Assembly (NCBI GenBank): GCA_933822405.4 | Contig: CAKOGP040001803.1 | Span: forward strand, 124,001 to 188,000 | Origin: Cylindrotheca closterium | Lineage: Eukaryota; Bacillariophyta; Bacillariophyceae; Bacillariales; Bacillariaceae | Length of the DNA: 64,000 bases | Reading direction: 5' to 3' | Shown: piece by piece, positions 51,923 to 63,645 of the stretch | Layout of the letters: every line of letters starts with the position of its first letter | Position numbering within the stretch: position 1 is the first letter of the stretch | The notes under the pieces: generated by a model | The model's database searches: none | Told to the model about the DNA's origin: nothing | Seen by the model: only the letters and a program-made list of their open reading frames with translations | Program-made: the position numbers and the translations under genes

Positions 51923-52369
51923 ATGGCATCATCCCGACCGTCGTCCAGTCTTTTGACCGGGCTCATCCTGGCTGCCTGCCTTCTTTCCTTTGTCCATGGA
52001 TGGGGGGTGACACCAAAACCATGGAATACCAAGCCACGTATAACGGACACCGACAACAACTCAATCTCTGGTGATCGACGTATCTTTTTGCAATCCTCCC
52101 TATTATCGGCGTCTACAACCGTAGCAAGATTTGGTCCCCTTTCCCCGCAAACAGCCATAGCGGCCGATAATGATGATCCCTTTGCCGCCTTGGATTCCTT
52201 TGCCGCCACTGTTGGCAGCACGCCTCCCAATAGTCTCAACCCTCCTCCTAATCCCACCAGCAGCAGTAATCCCAAAGGTGCATCACAGCCCACGGGACCG
52301 TCTGATATGAGTGAAGCGTTAAAGGATATCCGAAAACAAACGAAAATTGACCCAAGAACGCATGGATAA
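51923..52369 (+). CDS. Small plastid-lumen-targeted protein, unrecognised
   Basis: This is a 148-residue single-exon protein. The signal peptide (LLTGLILAACLLSFVHG) is followed by W-G-V-T, then a transit-like stretch. A DRRIFLQSSLL twin-arginine-like segment and a TAIAA cleavage site follow, giving the same bipartite plus Tat-like pattern as the lumenal FKBPs in this window. The mature part is only ~65 residues: DPFAALDSFAATVG, a Pro/Asn/Ser-rich linker, and a charged end (MSEALKDIRKQTKIDPRTHG). It has no Cys pair or known fold. A small thylakoid-lumen protein, perhaps a photosystem-associated subunit, is inferred from targeting only. Confidence 0.7.
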   Translation: MASSRPSSSLLTGLILAACLLSFVHGWGVTPKPWNTKPRITDTDNNSISGDRRIFLQSSLLSASTTVARFGPLSPQTAIAADNDDPFAALDSFAATVGSTPPNSLNPPPNPTSSSNPKGASQPTGPSDMSEALKDIRKQTKIDPRTHG

Positions 52370-52502
52370 GGCTCAAGTTAACTAACAGAACGGAAACCTG
52401 ACGAACAACATGGCCTAATTGAACATGACACACGAAATAGTATTTACAAACAAAGCAACTTCCACATTGAAATTAAAATTCTAAAATTCCCAATATCTTT
52501 TT

Positions 52503-53404
52503 CTAAACAACACCTGACAAGCTGTTGGGATTTTTCGTGTCCTCTAGTTCTGTTTCCTTGGTGCCAGAACCTTGCGATAACATCCACCATTGGGCCGAAA
52601 AAACAGGAAGTCCCGATTTCTTGGCCAAATAGATCGCTTGGATTCCCAACACGGCAGCCGCAAGTCCACATAAAAGGGAAACGACAGGATCCAAGTACCA
52701 GGTAGCGGGGAAACTTTCAATAATCAAGGTATTGACAAACAAGGCGGTTGACAAGATGGTTCCCAACAAGGAGCAAAGTCCATCCTTGTGCAGAGAAGGA
52801 GAATCCAGCTTTTTGGAATATTGAAACTTGAAGGCCGTCATCAATCCAAAGACAAAAATGCTAATGAAGGAAATGGCCAACACCAAAGACATGTCCGTTT
52901 CATCTTCGGATCCATTGAGCAATGCATCCAAGGCCCCACCCATGACAAAGACACCTAGCAAGACGAGAATAAATGAAATAGCCATGCTGGCACGTTCTTC
53001 GCGCTTTTCCAAGTGTTCTGCCAGCTCTGGAGTCAGATCTCCAGGAATGAAGAAACGCCAGACAACCACCACCGAACTAAAGAGATCGACGCAATTCTCC
53101 AAGCCAAAGACCAAACATAATTGGGATCCAGCAGTCTAAAAGTGTGGAAGGAGAAGAAAGGTGGATTGTGAGCAATCAATCCATGCTGAGGCCACTGCAA
53201 TCCCAGTCATTGTCCGGTCATGCATAAAAAGCGTTCCATGTAATCATTCTCATTTGGCATTGCCCCTTGTCCTTCCTCTATTATTTTATTAAAACGTACA
53301 TTGTAAAAGGTAAGTCCCACAATGGCAGCGGCTAGGGTTATGAAACAACTAATCCATGACAGGGTAAAGGCATCTTTGCCGGTAGGTTCGCTCCAAAATC
53401 TCAT
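52503..53404 (-). CDS. CDF/TMEM163-like membrane protein, two exons
   Basis: I predict a 245-residue protein from complement(join(52503..53135, 53300..53404)). The 164-bp intron begins GTACGT and ends TTTTAG in phase 0, joining GLTFYN to TAGSQLCLVFGLENCVDL. About six membrane helices are visible: residues 15-35 (SWISCFITLAAAIVG), then exon 2 segments around LENCVDLFSSVVVVWRF, ISFILVLLGVFVMGGAL, SLVLAISFISIFVFG, SLLGTILSTALFVNTLI and VVSLLCGLAAAVLGI. The helix pair with E-N-x2-D-L-x-S-S-V-V-V-V-W-R-F followed by a helix ending before YLDPVVSL resembles cation diffusion facilitator proteins of the TMEM163 branch, which bind or move zinc. The His-rich loop of classical CDF transporters is absent. 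Family assignment is moderate. Confidence 0.7.
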
Positions 53405-53666
53405 CGTGACCTTGTTAGTTTCAGTTTTAATCGAACCGTTGGATATTGTAGTTAGCGTGAGAATCTAACAACTTCCAAAATCCTGCATTGCCGTTGGAAC
53501 TGTTTCAGCGCCTTCCGAACAGTTTTCATTTTTGGGATCGTTTTGACCCCGTTGTCATTGAAACCTGGACGTCAAATCCCCCAAACGTGGAGTTCAAAAC
53601 GCAGCGACAGCAAGACGGTCCATCTTTACCGCACAACCCATCCCCTCACACACAAAATAGAAAATC

Positions 53667-54632
53667 ATGGCGCAACGGTGGGGAGACGTTCTCGATGATT
53701 CCGATGAGGAAACAGAAGTAACACAGCAACAACCGACGACCACAGCGGGTGGATTGGTTATCCCTCCCACTCACAAGTCTCGCGTTGACAGCAAGGGCAT
53801 TCAAATTGTCACTTCCTATCGTCAACACCCGGCCAACCCCAAGCAATTGTTGAAAACGGTCACGAAAATCCGGGTTACTTCCCAAAAAGTTCGCGAATCC
53901 AAGGCCGTAGCCATCAGGCGAAAATGGACCAAGTTTGGAGATGCCATCAAGGATGAGAATGCGGAAGGTGGACAACGTGCTACTATTATCAGTAAGGAGG
54001 ATGTCTTTTTGGAAGACCCCAATGCGGACACTGATCTCCAAGAGGAAGACGCAACCACTGCCATTGCTGGAAACTTGAACGAGTTTTGGGCCAAACAACA
54101 AAGACGTCAACTTGAACGCAAGTACGATGTCGGTGATGCTGAAGGCGGTGCTCAACCTGGATGGACTCAAGTGGGAATTGGTGGTGCTGCAGCCAATCCT
54201 GCTGCTGGTGGTAAATACGTGCCTCCTTCGGCTAGAGGATTGGCAGCTGGTGTCAAGCCGGAACGACGAACGGATGATGTCAACACGATCCGTGTCACCA
54301 ACATTTCTGAGAATACTACAGAGGCTGATCTGCAGGATCTATTCAAGCCTTTTGGACGTATCTCTCGTGTGTACTTGGCTAAGGACAAGGAAACTTTGCA
54401 GTCGAGAGGTTTTGCCTTTGTCTCGTTTGTCAACAAGCAAGATGCCGCTCAGGCCATGGAGAAGCTACAAGGCTTTGGTTACGATCACTTGATCCTTAAA
54501 TTGGAATGGGCACGACCCAATACTCCCAAGGATCCTGCTACCAGTGGAAACGAATATCGATCCGGTTACGGAAAGGCTCTGGCGCAAGATACCAAAACAA
54601 AAGTCAGTTATGCTTCCAATCTTACCAATTAG
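53667..54632 (+). CDS. EIF3G: Translation initiation factor eIF3 subunit g
   Basis: This is a 321-residue single-exon protein from the ATG at 53667. The N-terminal eIF3g domain starts MAQRWGDVLDDSDEE and has 'VDSKGIQIVTSYR', KTVTKIRVT, KRKW-like RRKWTKFGDA and EDVFLEDP. A C-terminal RRM lies at about 205-285, with RNP2 IRVTNI and RNP1 RGFAFVSF, ending LILKLEWA. eIF3g is a core subunit of eIF3 that binds eIF3i and mRNA/18S rRNA and supports scanning and reinitiation. Animal and plant eIF3g carry a CCHC zinc knuckle between the two domains. This protein has no cysteine at all, the knuckle being replaced by a Gly/Ala-rich linker (about 160-200). It converges with GCN1. Confidence 0.94.
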   Translation: MAQRWGDVLDDSDEETEVTQQQPTTTAGGLVIPPTHKSRVDSKGIQIVTSYRQHPANPKQLLKTVTKIRVTSQKVRESKAVAIRRKWTKFGDAIKDENAEGGQRATIISKEDVFLEDPNADTDLQEEDATTAIAGNLNEFWAKQQRRQLERKYDVGDAEGGAQPGWTQVGIGGAAANPAAGGKYVPPSARGLAAGVKPERRTDDVNTIRVTNISENTTEADLQDLFKPFGRISRVYLAKDKETLQSRGFAFVSFVNKQDAAQAMEKLQGFGYDHLILKLEWARPNTPKDPATSGNEYRSGYGKALAQDTKTKVSYASNLTN

Positions 54633-54885
54633 ATTTTTATCGATACACCAGATGTTGGCCAAATAAATATATTAGGAAAAAACCTGATTGTACACAAAAA
54701 CTTGTTTGCTACTGTAGAACACCTCGCAGTCAGCGCCTTCGTTACTGCGAGATGCGATGGTATTACATGGTGGACAACCATTCTCCAAATCGAGCAAATG
54801 AAACGTGAGATCATGAAGGATATCTTCAGGGTATTAATAGGCATGAGCACCATACTTCAATTTAAAAATTCATCTATTTACATGT

Positions 54886-57800
54886 TTAGTTATCAAGGAC
54901 AGTCACTTCTTTGATCTTGAGCAAAACCTTAGAGTAAACACTCTTCATCTGCTTCGTGCTTTCAAACATGGCGATGGAAGAAAAGTAATCCAAACCTTCT
55001 TGACCCTGAGCCACGTTCAAGGCAAGGTAAAGGACATCATTAAAGGCGAATTGGACTCGTTGGGCTCCACTCATTGCCAATTTCAAACTGGCATTCACCA
55101 GATCGAGGCCAAAAAAGTCAATCTTGTTTTCGGCTTCCGACAAGACGAGGGCCAAACACAAACCACCAGCAATGGCTTGGTGGGTCTCCAATTTCTCCTT
55201 GGAATTGCCCATGATGGCAAGCAATTCGGGCTTGATTTCTTCCAAGGTAGCACTTGAATCGGGAGAACGGGCAATAACCGCTCCAATGGCAATGCAACCG
55301 GCATTTCGTACAGTGGCCTTGTCATCCTTCATATATTCTAGCACCTGATTCTTGAGTTTACCTTGGATACCACCATCCAGCTTGGCTCCAACGGGCTCGG
55401 AAAGGACGCGCCGAATGGCACAGACCTTTCCATGACGAACATCACCAGATTCCGCGTCGCCAAGTAGACTATCGCGAACCACCTCCGTAGTCGTTTCTGC
55501 GCCGAGATTTTCGCAAGCCACTCCAAAAACCTTGGCAGCAGCATCGCGGACAGTCTCTTCGGTGTGTTCAATGAGCTCTTGACTTGCTTGAAGAGCGGAT
55601 GAGATGCTGTCTGGAAGTTTGGCTTTCTTTCCTCCCTTACGAAGAACAACGGCCAATGCTTCGAGGGTTGCGGCTTGCACGGCAACAACACCAACAGCAT
55701 CCGAGTTGCTGCTCTTACCCAAGGACCCAGCGACAAGTTCCTTGAGCAATGGATCGACACGGGTAGATAGTGGCATCAACAAACCAAGAGCACCAATTGC
55801 TTCCATACGGACTTGCCGCGATGGATCGGCAAGAGCCTTAACAAACGTGGTCTGGAATTGAGGAACAAAGGCTCGCAGTGCAGGCCCTCCTTTGTTCAGA
55901 ATCAATCCCAAAGTCTTTAGAATCGCGATCTTGACATTTGATGGATTGCGGTCGCCCACAATACGTAGCAGTGGTCCAGTCATTTTGATGATCAATGGAC
56001 CGGCCAGGAACTTTGTGGCGGTGAGAGAGATCACCTCACCCAAACCAGCTGCCGAAGCCTCTCGAACAGACGGAGTACCGTACAGAATACCTCGTTGGAA
56101 AATTGGAAGAAGTGGTTCCAATCCTGCAATCAACAAAGATAATTCACATGTAAGCAATCGAACGCGAGAATAATTGGCAAAATTCGTGATCCTGAGCATC
56201 AATCAGAAAGACTAATCGTAAACCCCCATAATGTAGGTCGGGGAAATACTAAAAGTGTTCATCACATTGTTCCGTTCGCACAATCGTTTGAACTCAAACG
56301 CACCTTTTGGAATATTGAAACCTGGAAGAAGGAATTCTCCGTCTCCGACACCTCCTTTACGTCTTCTGGCATCACTGACAAGACTGGCGATTTGGTTTCG
56401 CATGAATTCGACATGGTTGACCAATTCTTCAGCTGCAACCTGTTTCGAAAGGGCAGAGAAGGTTTTCTGCACGACCTTCAGAACCTCTGCATTATCGTCA
56501 TTCAAACGGGCAACAAGCTCTCGAAGGATGATAGGAATCTGCTCATAAAAGTCCTTGCGATCAGCGCCTGTTTGAAAATAAAACAAGATTTAGATACGGT
56601 GGGAGGGGAAGCAAGCAGGACCAATCCACGATGATATTCTCGTCAGACAGAAATCTCATTAGTAGAACACTCTCACTTCGTTCTTACGAACGCATAGAGT
56701 TGTAACTATTGTCCTCCTCATACGAGAATACAAAGTGATGGGGAGAAAGCACTGTACTTACGTTCTTCAATGACCACTCCAAGCATCCAGCAGCACTCCC
56801 TTCTAATGGCCGCCTTGTCGCTAGAACACTTGGTAACGATTTCACCAATCAACCAGTTCACCCCACTCTCAACGGAGTTCCCACATAATGCACGAGCAGA
56901 TGTCCTGACCTCATTCTCGCGATCAGCATCTCCATCTGAGAGATCTGCCAGATCGAGGATAAGTGAAGGGATAATAGTCTTGAAATGGTAGTAGATTGTA
57001 TCTCCAGTCACAGACGCGACACTAGCCAATGCACGTGCATGGTTTGATGTGATTGGTTTTTCGATCAAACGTGGAATGATATAAGGCAAGATTTCCTTGC
57101 TCCTGATGCTGAGAATGCCTGTGAGACCATTCAATGCCCGGACTCGTCGTTCTTCATCGTCGTCATTACTTTCGAGTGCAACAATCAACGATGGAACAAC
57201 TTCGTCCATCGCTCGACTGCCAACTAGAACATACAGATTCTGGAAGCTTGAAGCTGCCATTTCTCGAACTCCTTCATCGTCATCGCAAATAGCATCTTGA
57301 ACAGCCTTGACAATGATGTCAAGGAATCGAAGAATTTGATCCTTGGTAGACGATCTGATAACCTCCGAAAGACCAACGCACACTCCTCGACGAGTGAAGG
57401 TGTCCCCTTCATCTAGAGAGTTGCGAAGGACTGGAATGATTTGCGGTAGGACAGAATCTCCAAGTTTGGCGACAATGTCACCGAGACATTTTCCTGCCGT
57501 CTCTGTTTTCTCAGCATCACCACTTGCAAGATCTGAAACAACCCGGCTGACCAAGACTGGCAGGATTTGCTTAAGGATTCGGCCGGTTACACTGACCACA
57601 GTCTTCCAAACTTGAATGGCCGTTTGGCGAACAGCGATCGCGGAATCGTTTCTTGCCAAGTATACATCACCAAGAACTTTATTCCTTGTCTCAATACCAA
57701 GTGTAAGCGTAAGCTGAGCTTGAGCTCTCTCGGCCTTTCGAATGTCGTCTTGAGTATCACCATCAGTTCTTAGAACGGTAGTTCCTCCAATCAGACTAAG

Positions 57801-60800
57801 GAGATCTCCAAGCAACATCAATGAAGAAAGACGGATTCGATAGTCCAAATCTGTCATTCCATTTGACAGAATTGGGAGAATCTTTCTGAAGTGCACTCGA
57901 CCATGACTTCGAATCATTACACGACCAGCGCGCATTCCAATCTCTCGTACTTGTTCACTTTCGTCAGAAAGTCCGCTGATAAGAGTTGGTAGGCAATCAT
58001 CCAACAACGAAGTGAAGTTCTGTCCAAGCGCAGGAGGAAGGAAAGTTAGCATCCACAGAACACCTTCTCGAGTGCAAGCGGATGGGTGACTTTGCAGAGG
58101 AAGGATATCATCCAGCACGACACTTTCAACGACCTCTGTTCCTGACGCAATAAGAACTTCAGTGAGACCTTGGGCAGCACCACTTCGCTCTGCTGGGCTA
58201 ACATCTTCTGCTTGCAATTTTTCCAGAAGCCATGGGCGTAGGCCTGTAAGTGTGTCTTCTCCAAGCCCGCGCGTGAGCGATCCAAAAGCCTTTGCGGATA
58301 TGCTTCTGACGTCAGGAATAGGATCCAACAGAATGGCTTGCAAATCCGGCACCAAGGTTGGCAAGTACGGAATAAAATCTCGAGGATCATTAATCATCGT
58401 ACAAATGTTTCCAGTGATCAAAGCCCCATAACGCTTAGTTGTAGCAGTTCGATCCCGCAATCCACGATGCAGGATAGGAACAATCAATGCAAGACTTGGT
58501 GCATCAATGGCATGAAGGAATTCGGTCTCAATCAATGCCTCGAGAGCGCTCAATGTACCATCTGAAGGGTCAGTAAGAGCCTTCAGCAGTATGCTGCTAA
58601 TGGATGAGATCTCAGGATTTCGAATAACTGTGCTGATTTCATCGAGTGCCTCCTCCGCAGAACCCTTAACCTTTGGATGAGTATCAGCGAAAGCCTCGAT
58701 CAACCTGGGCACAACGTTTGGTAGAGCAGAAGCGAGTTGTTTGGGTGCCAAGTGACACATGGATCCAAGCATGTGGATTGATGCCTGCTTCGTCCTCCAA
58801 GCACTGTCATTAAATGCGGTGAGGACAGCAGGCATTACAAGCTTCACTCCGTGAGCAGATAACTTGCTCATGATTGTGCCAACTGTATGCGAAGCAGCTT
58901 TTCGTACAAAATCACTGTTGTCACTGAATGACTTCAAAAGAGAAGGCAAAAGAACAATCACATAGGGCTCAAACAACAGTCCCAGACGAGTGCAAAGCTT
59001 CTCGATTGCAAAGAGAGAACCCTCTTTGTTTGTTGCGCTTCCAGATGAACAGGCTTCTTCAAGCCGTGAAACAATATTGTATTTCTTGAGAGATGCAATT
59101 CCGCTTCCCTTAACTGCAGCAGCGATTCCATACGCTGCTCCTCTGCGAGTATCGGAACTATCACCTTCCAAACAATCCTTGACCAAGTCGTCCAATATGG
59201 TTTCAACCCTGCTTTGCGTATTGCCCTTCTTCATCAGCTTTGTCAAAGCATCAGCGACACTGGTCTGTACTCCTTCGTTGGGTGTTTTCAAGGATTGTAG
59301 AAGCATATCGATCGTCGCGTCGATCTTGCTTGCATTGTCCGGTCCCTTCATGTGGATTGCAACAGACCCAAGAGCAACAACAGCTCCCTCTTTTCTACGA
59401 TCTGATGCGGGTCCGCCACTCGGTAGTCGGTCCAGAGGTAGTTTATCAAGAGATGTAGTGTTAGCATTTCCTGTTTTCAAAATCTCATCCAAACTTGGCA
59501 ATAGAAACGCAATTGCTTCATCTGAGGCACCAAATGTCGCAATGACATCACGAAGTGAGTTCCGAGAAATACCTTTCACCTCCTCGTCCCCATCAGCAAT
59601 GCCAAACGCCATCAAGAAACTAGTCAAGAACGATAGTGTTCCAATTTCTATTGTGACATTTGCGGTTGGCAAAGATGCCAGAGCACTGAGAACGCCGAGT
59701 CTTGCAGCAACTTTTTCTGGCGAATCTTTTTCCGCTGGAACCTCAACTGGACCTGTCTTGAATTGGTTGACCAGAGTTGCCTGATCTAACGTTCTCTCTG
59801 CTTTTGGTTTCAGTAGAGCAGACTGAGTTGCCGTCTTCTTTTTGCGCTTAGGTTGCCCAATTGAAGCAACTTGGAGTGCTGACTTCTTCACAGTCTTCTT
59901 CTTCAATGAAGCAGGCACGCCCATGGCTTTCTTCTTAGCTGGGGCCGGTGCTGCAACTTTCTTAGTCTCCGGTGCATCCGTCGAATCACTACCAAGACGC
60001 GGACATGAATCAATGTACGTTGCAAACAACTTTTCCAAGTTCTTCTCAACAGACCCAGGGTGTGCTGACATGCCGGCGGCGAATGCTGCAGCAGCTGCCT
60101 TTGCAATAGACTTGTTCTCACTGTTGAGCAAAGGAAGCAGCGGAATCGAGTACATCGCGGAAGGTGGTGAAAGTTCATCTGTTCCTGAACCTTTCAGAAT
60201 ACTCCATGTCTTTCGAGCTTCGGTCTTCACCGAATCGTTTTCATCGAAGCAGTTCAACCATATTCTGCTCTCTACTAGTGGATTGGCTTTGACAACACTT
60301 AGTTGATTGGTAGCGATTGAACCAAGTGCAACCATAGCGCCCAATCGGCAGTTTGTGCTTCCCAAGGCTCCCCTTTCATCTAGTAGTACGCCAAGTTCGC
60401 CTACAGATAGTTTCGGAGCGTTCTCTTCGTCACCGGTTTGGTAACAGGCAACAAGGACATCCGATGGACTTGGATCAACGAATGCCTGCGATCGATCGTG
60501 TTTTAGCAACTCCAATACGCTGGCAGCCATGTCGGCTCGGAGAGGCAAGACATGAGGATCTTGATATTCTCCAGTGAGCAACACAGTGTGTCTTTCCAAC
60601 ACTCGTACGGCTCCTTCGCAACCTGGAGTAGTTCTTGGACCCATCAGAGCTGCCTGCACTACTGGGAACAGGAAGGCAAATGATGCTCCAGATAGTTCCT
60701 CTTGGAATTCATCCATCTCGAAGATAGTGACTGCAGCCGGTTCGCATGGTGATGGAAGAGGCGCTATTGCCATTGCACTCTCCTTTGACTTCGAAGGAGA

Positions 60801-63645
60801 TGAGACCTGCCTATAGCTTGTTGTAAGTGCCATCGCCAACATGGGGGCAAACTCTTCCTGGATCTCGTAGACACAACCAGCGAGAGCGATCAAAGCTGCG
60901 AAACATTTCTCCTTAATTTCGGAAATATTCGTCGATCCCGGAGAATTGGAAACTGCAAGTTTCAGCACATGCTTCGAAATAAGTGGGAGGCACGCATTTC
61001 CGATCTCAATATCTGAAACAAGCAAAGATTGGATAGCATCAAAGGTTCTGTTGAAGGTTGCAACGGTTGCAGCAATACTCTTCCGTCTTTCATCTTGTTC
61101 CTTGATCTTTTTCTTGTCCTCAGCAGAGGTAGGCGCACTATCCTTGCCAACGTTTTTCTTTGCTTCCATCTCTTTCTTCATTTGCATCTCCCACTGCTCC
61201 TCCTCTGTCATTCGGCCCTTATTTATTTTCGTTTCCGTTGCGGGTGCGTCGTTCTCTGCGACGAGGGTGCCCGCTTTAGACTTGTGCAGTTTAATGTCCA
61301 TGGGGGTCCATGCTTCAATCTCAGACTCTAACTTTTCTACTTCTTTCGACAAGCGAGGTGCAATTTCGTTGATGCAAAGCTTGCTTGCGAGAACATAGGG
61401 TTTCATTTCATCGTCTTCTGGATCATCAACCCCGTGCGAATAGTTGCTGGCAATCGCACCCAATGACACTATCAGGCTACGGGTAGCTGATTGCACCACC
61501 TCACTAATGTCTTCGTCATTCGAGTTAACTCGTGATGCTAGCTCGGAGATGAGACTACCCATAACAGCAAAGGCGTCGTCTTTGGTTGCAAAGTCCTGCG
61601 GCAAATCCTTCAGCAAATTGGTGACATGTTTCAGCAAACAAGTCCTTTGCTTTCCAGCAACACGCAATGAAGAGCCAGTGTGCATCAAAACCATCGCCAT
61701 CGCGAGTTGCTTCGGCTCCAATGTCTTGGTGACAAACAATCGAGCAATGTGGCGCACGGCATTCGCATCCATGCCAAGAAGGCTGCCAGTGCTACTGCAT
61801 TTTCCCTTTACCGCGTCGTCCTTCTCCATATCACTTGCTTGTCTAAACAAGTAGAGGGATCTCTTGAGTTCTTTTGACTGAAGCGAAACTCTGTTGGCCT
61901 CAACGAAAACAGCTTCCACAAGGAACTGAGAAACGGATTGATAGCCCAAAACTGTCTCCACCGTGGACATTGTGGAAGTTGTGGGATTTTGACCTCCCGC
62001 TGTAGATGGATTGAGGATAGAGCATGCAAGTGCGCTAATAAAGCCCGAGTTTGACTTGATCTTTCCAACATTCCCTTGCGTTGTGAATCTGAATTTCAAA
62101 TAGAGGGTTATTATTCGTGGGACGATGCATCCAACCACTGCATCTCCGGCAATCGAATTGGTTGTCGCGACACCAAAAACAAAGGAAGTCTTCTCGACCA
62201 CAGAAGAAGCGGCAGCGACAGCCTTCTCGACCGCCGGAGCCAAAGTCTGACTATTGGAAGCAACGGCATTGACAAGGCTCAAGTAAATAGCAAGTAGCCC
62301 AGCGACTTGAGGTATTGATGATCCCGACGCATGTTTCTTGTTCGCAGCTTCGATGAAGCTTTCTAGTCCCTTTACGAAGTTGGCATCATTAAACAGATCA
62401 ACCACTATTGATTCGAGAATGTCTTGATCCAGAGTAGTTACCATTGCACCTAAAATGATTGGAGCATCAGCGGCTTCTTTCGAGACAGCCGGTGTACGGA
62501 TGAATGTAAGAGCAGCTTCGTAGCCCTTGGGTTCACCATTTCGTTTTCCAATCACCATCCACTGCAAAAGTGCTTCGACACCAACCGTGCGAATATCATC
62601 AGCAGACTTGGCTTCTTTTTTCAAAGCAGCGCAGATTGACGTCATAACTGTTGACGCCATTTCAGACTTTACTGCGATTTTCCGCGATCCAATAATTGCA
62701 CCAGCTTCCTTGAGTATTTCGTAAGCCGTTTGACGTTGGTAAGCTTGGGTCAAAGTTTGGGGATCCGCAACAGATTTGGAGACATCTGCCAGCAATGCAT
62801 TGGCGTGTGACCCACTATTCGCCTCGACAGCAGCAATGGCAAGGCGCTTCAGAATTTTGGCCACTGGGTAGCGGACAATCTCTTTTGGACTCCTGACATA
62901 CTTTACTAAGGTTGAAACACCTTCCTTTACTATAATTGACGATTGTGTCAAAACATCAGAGCTGACATTTTCAAACAAACCTTGCGCCAAATCAAGCACC
63001 GTCTCTGGCTTTGCCTTGATCTTCAAAAGCAACGCAGGGGCAACCGTTTTTTCCCAGGCTTCAGCATCCATGGTCTTGAGTGCAGAGCGGCAAAGTGCCA
63101 TATCTGGGGAAGTAGCCACCGGATCACTCATGGAAGAACTAATGAAAGTATCCCAAGTTGGTGTGGTGAATGCCACAGCTGGAATGGCATTCTCCTTTGC
63201 AATCTCAGAAAAGATACCCGACAGTTCCTCAAGAGGAAGCTTTGATTTCACGTCCTCCAACAGAGCGGGATCGCTCGCGTTCTTTAGCAATTCACACAAA
63301 TTCTTGCACAAACGTATCCGAATATCGTTTTGAGACTCATTTGCTATCGAAACTTGATACAGTTGTGCTATTCTGATGTAGCCATTTTTGGTGGAGCACC
63401 CAATGCCTGTATCGAGATGAAGAAAAATGAGATTTATGTTGCATCTGTAAATCCACAGAGTCTGGCACAATCTACTCACATCCTGATTTGGAAAACGCTT
63501 CTCGATCGCTCTCCGATTCCGCCAAGCTGGAAGCCGCATCCTTTATCAGATTGTTTCTCTTTTGAACTGGAATGCAGTCCAAGCGACTAGAAGCAAGTTC
63601 ATGGACCAGCTCAAGGATCGCTGATCCCTCGCCCTCTGTTGTCAT
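54886..63645 (-). CDS. GCN1: GCN1 translational activator (eIF2-alpha kinase regulator), four exons
   Basis: I predict a 2770-residue protein from complement(join(54886..56123, 56304..56567, 56762..63406, 63480..63645)). All three introns (180, 194, 73 bp) are phase 1 with GTGCGT, GTAAGT and GTGAGT donors and CAG acceptors. Splicing restores VIEER-ADRKDFYEQ and GFNIPKG-LEPLLPIF, both matching the family. Exon 1 starts MTTEGEGSAILEL. The protein is a HEAT-repeat solenoid throughout. The eEF3-like region and downstream section contain hallmark blocks such as 'LSAHGVKLVMPAVLTAF', IDAPSLALIVPI, LLDPIPDVRSISAKA, ERSGAAQGL and 'RRGVCVGLSEVI'. GCN1 binds stalled or collided ribosomes and delivers uncharged-tRNA signals to Gcn2. 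Around 1205-1270 lies a Lys/Pro/Ala-rich, strongly basic insertion, and around 760-800 a charged Lys/Glu segment. Length is close to fungal and animal GCN1 (~2670). Confidence 0.94.

Noticed and set aside
56212..56303. Coding continuation of GCN1 exon 3 to a stop (the '...YIMGVYD' reading)
   Set aside because: A GTGCGT donor at 56303 in the right phase joins IPKG to LEPLLPIF as in other GCN1 proteins, so this part is intron.
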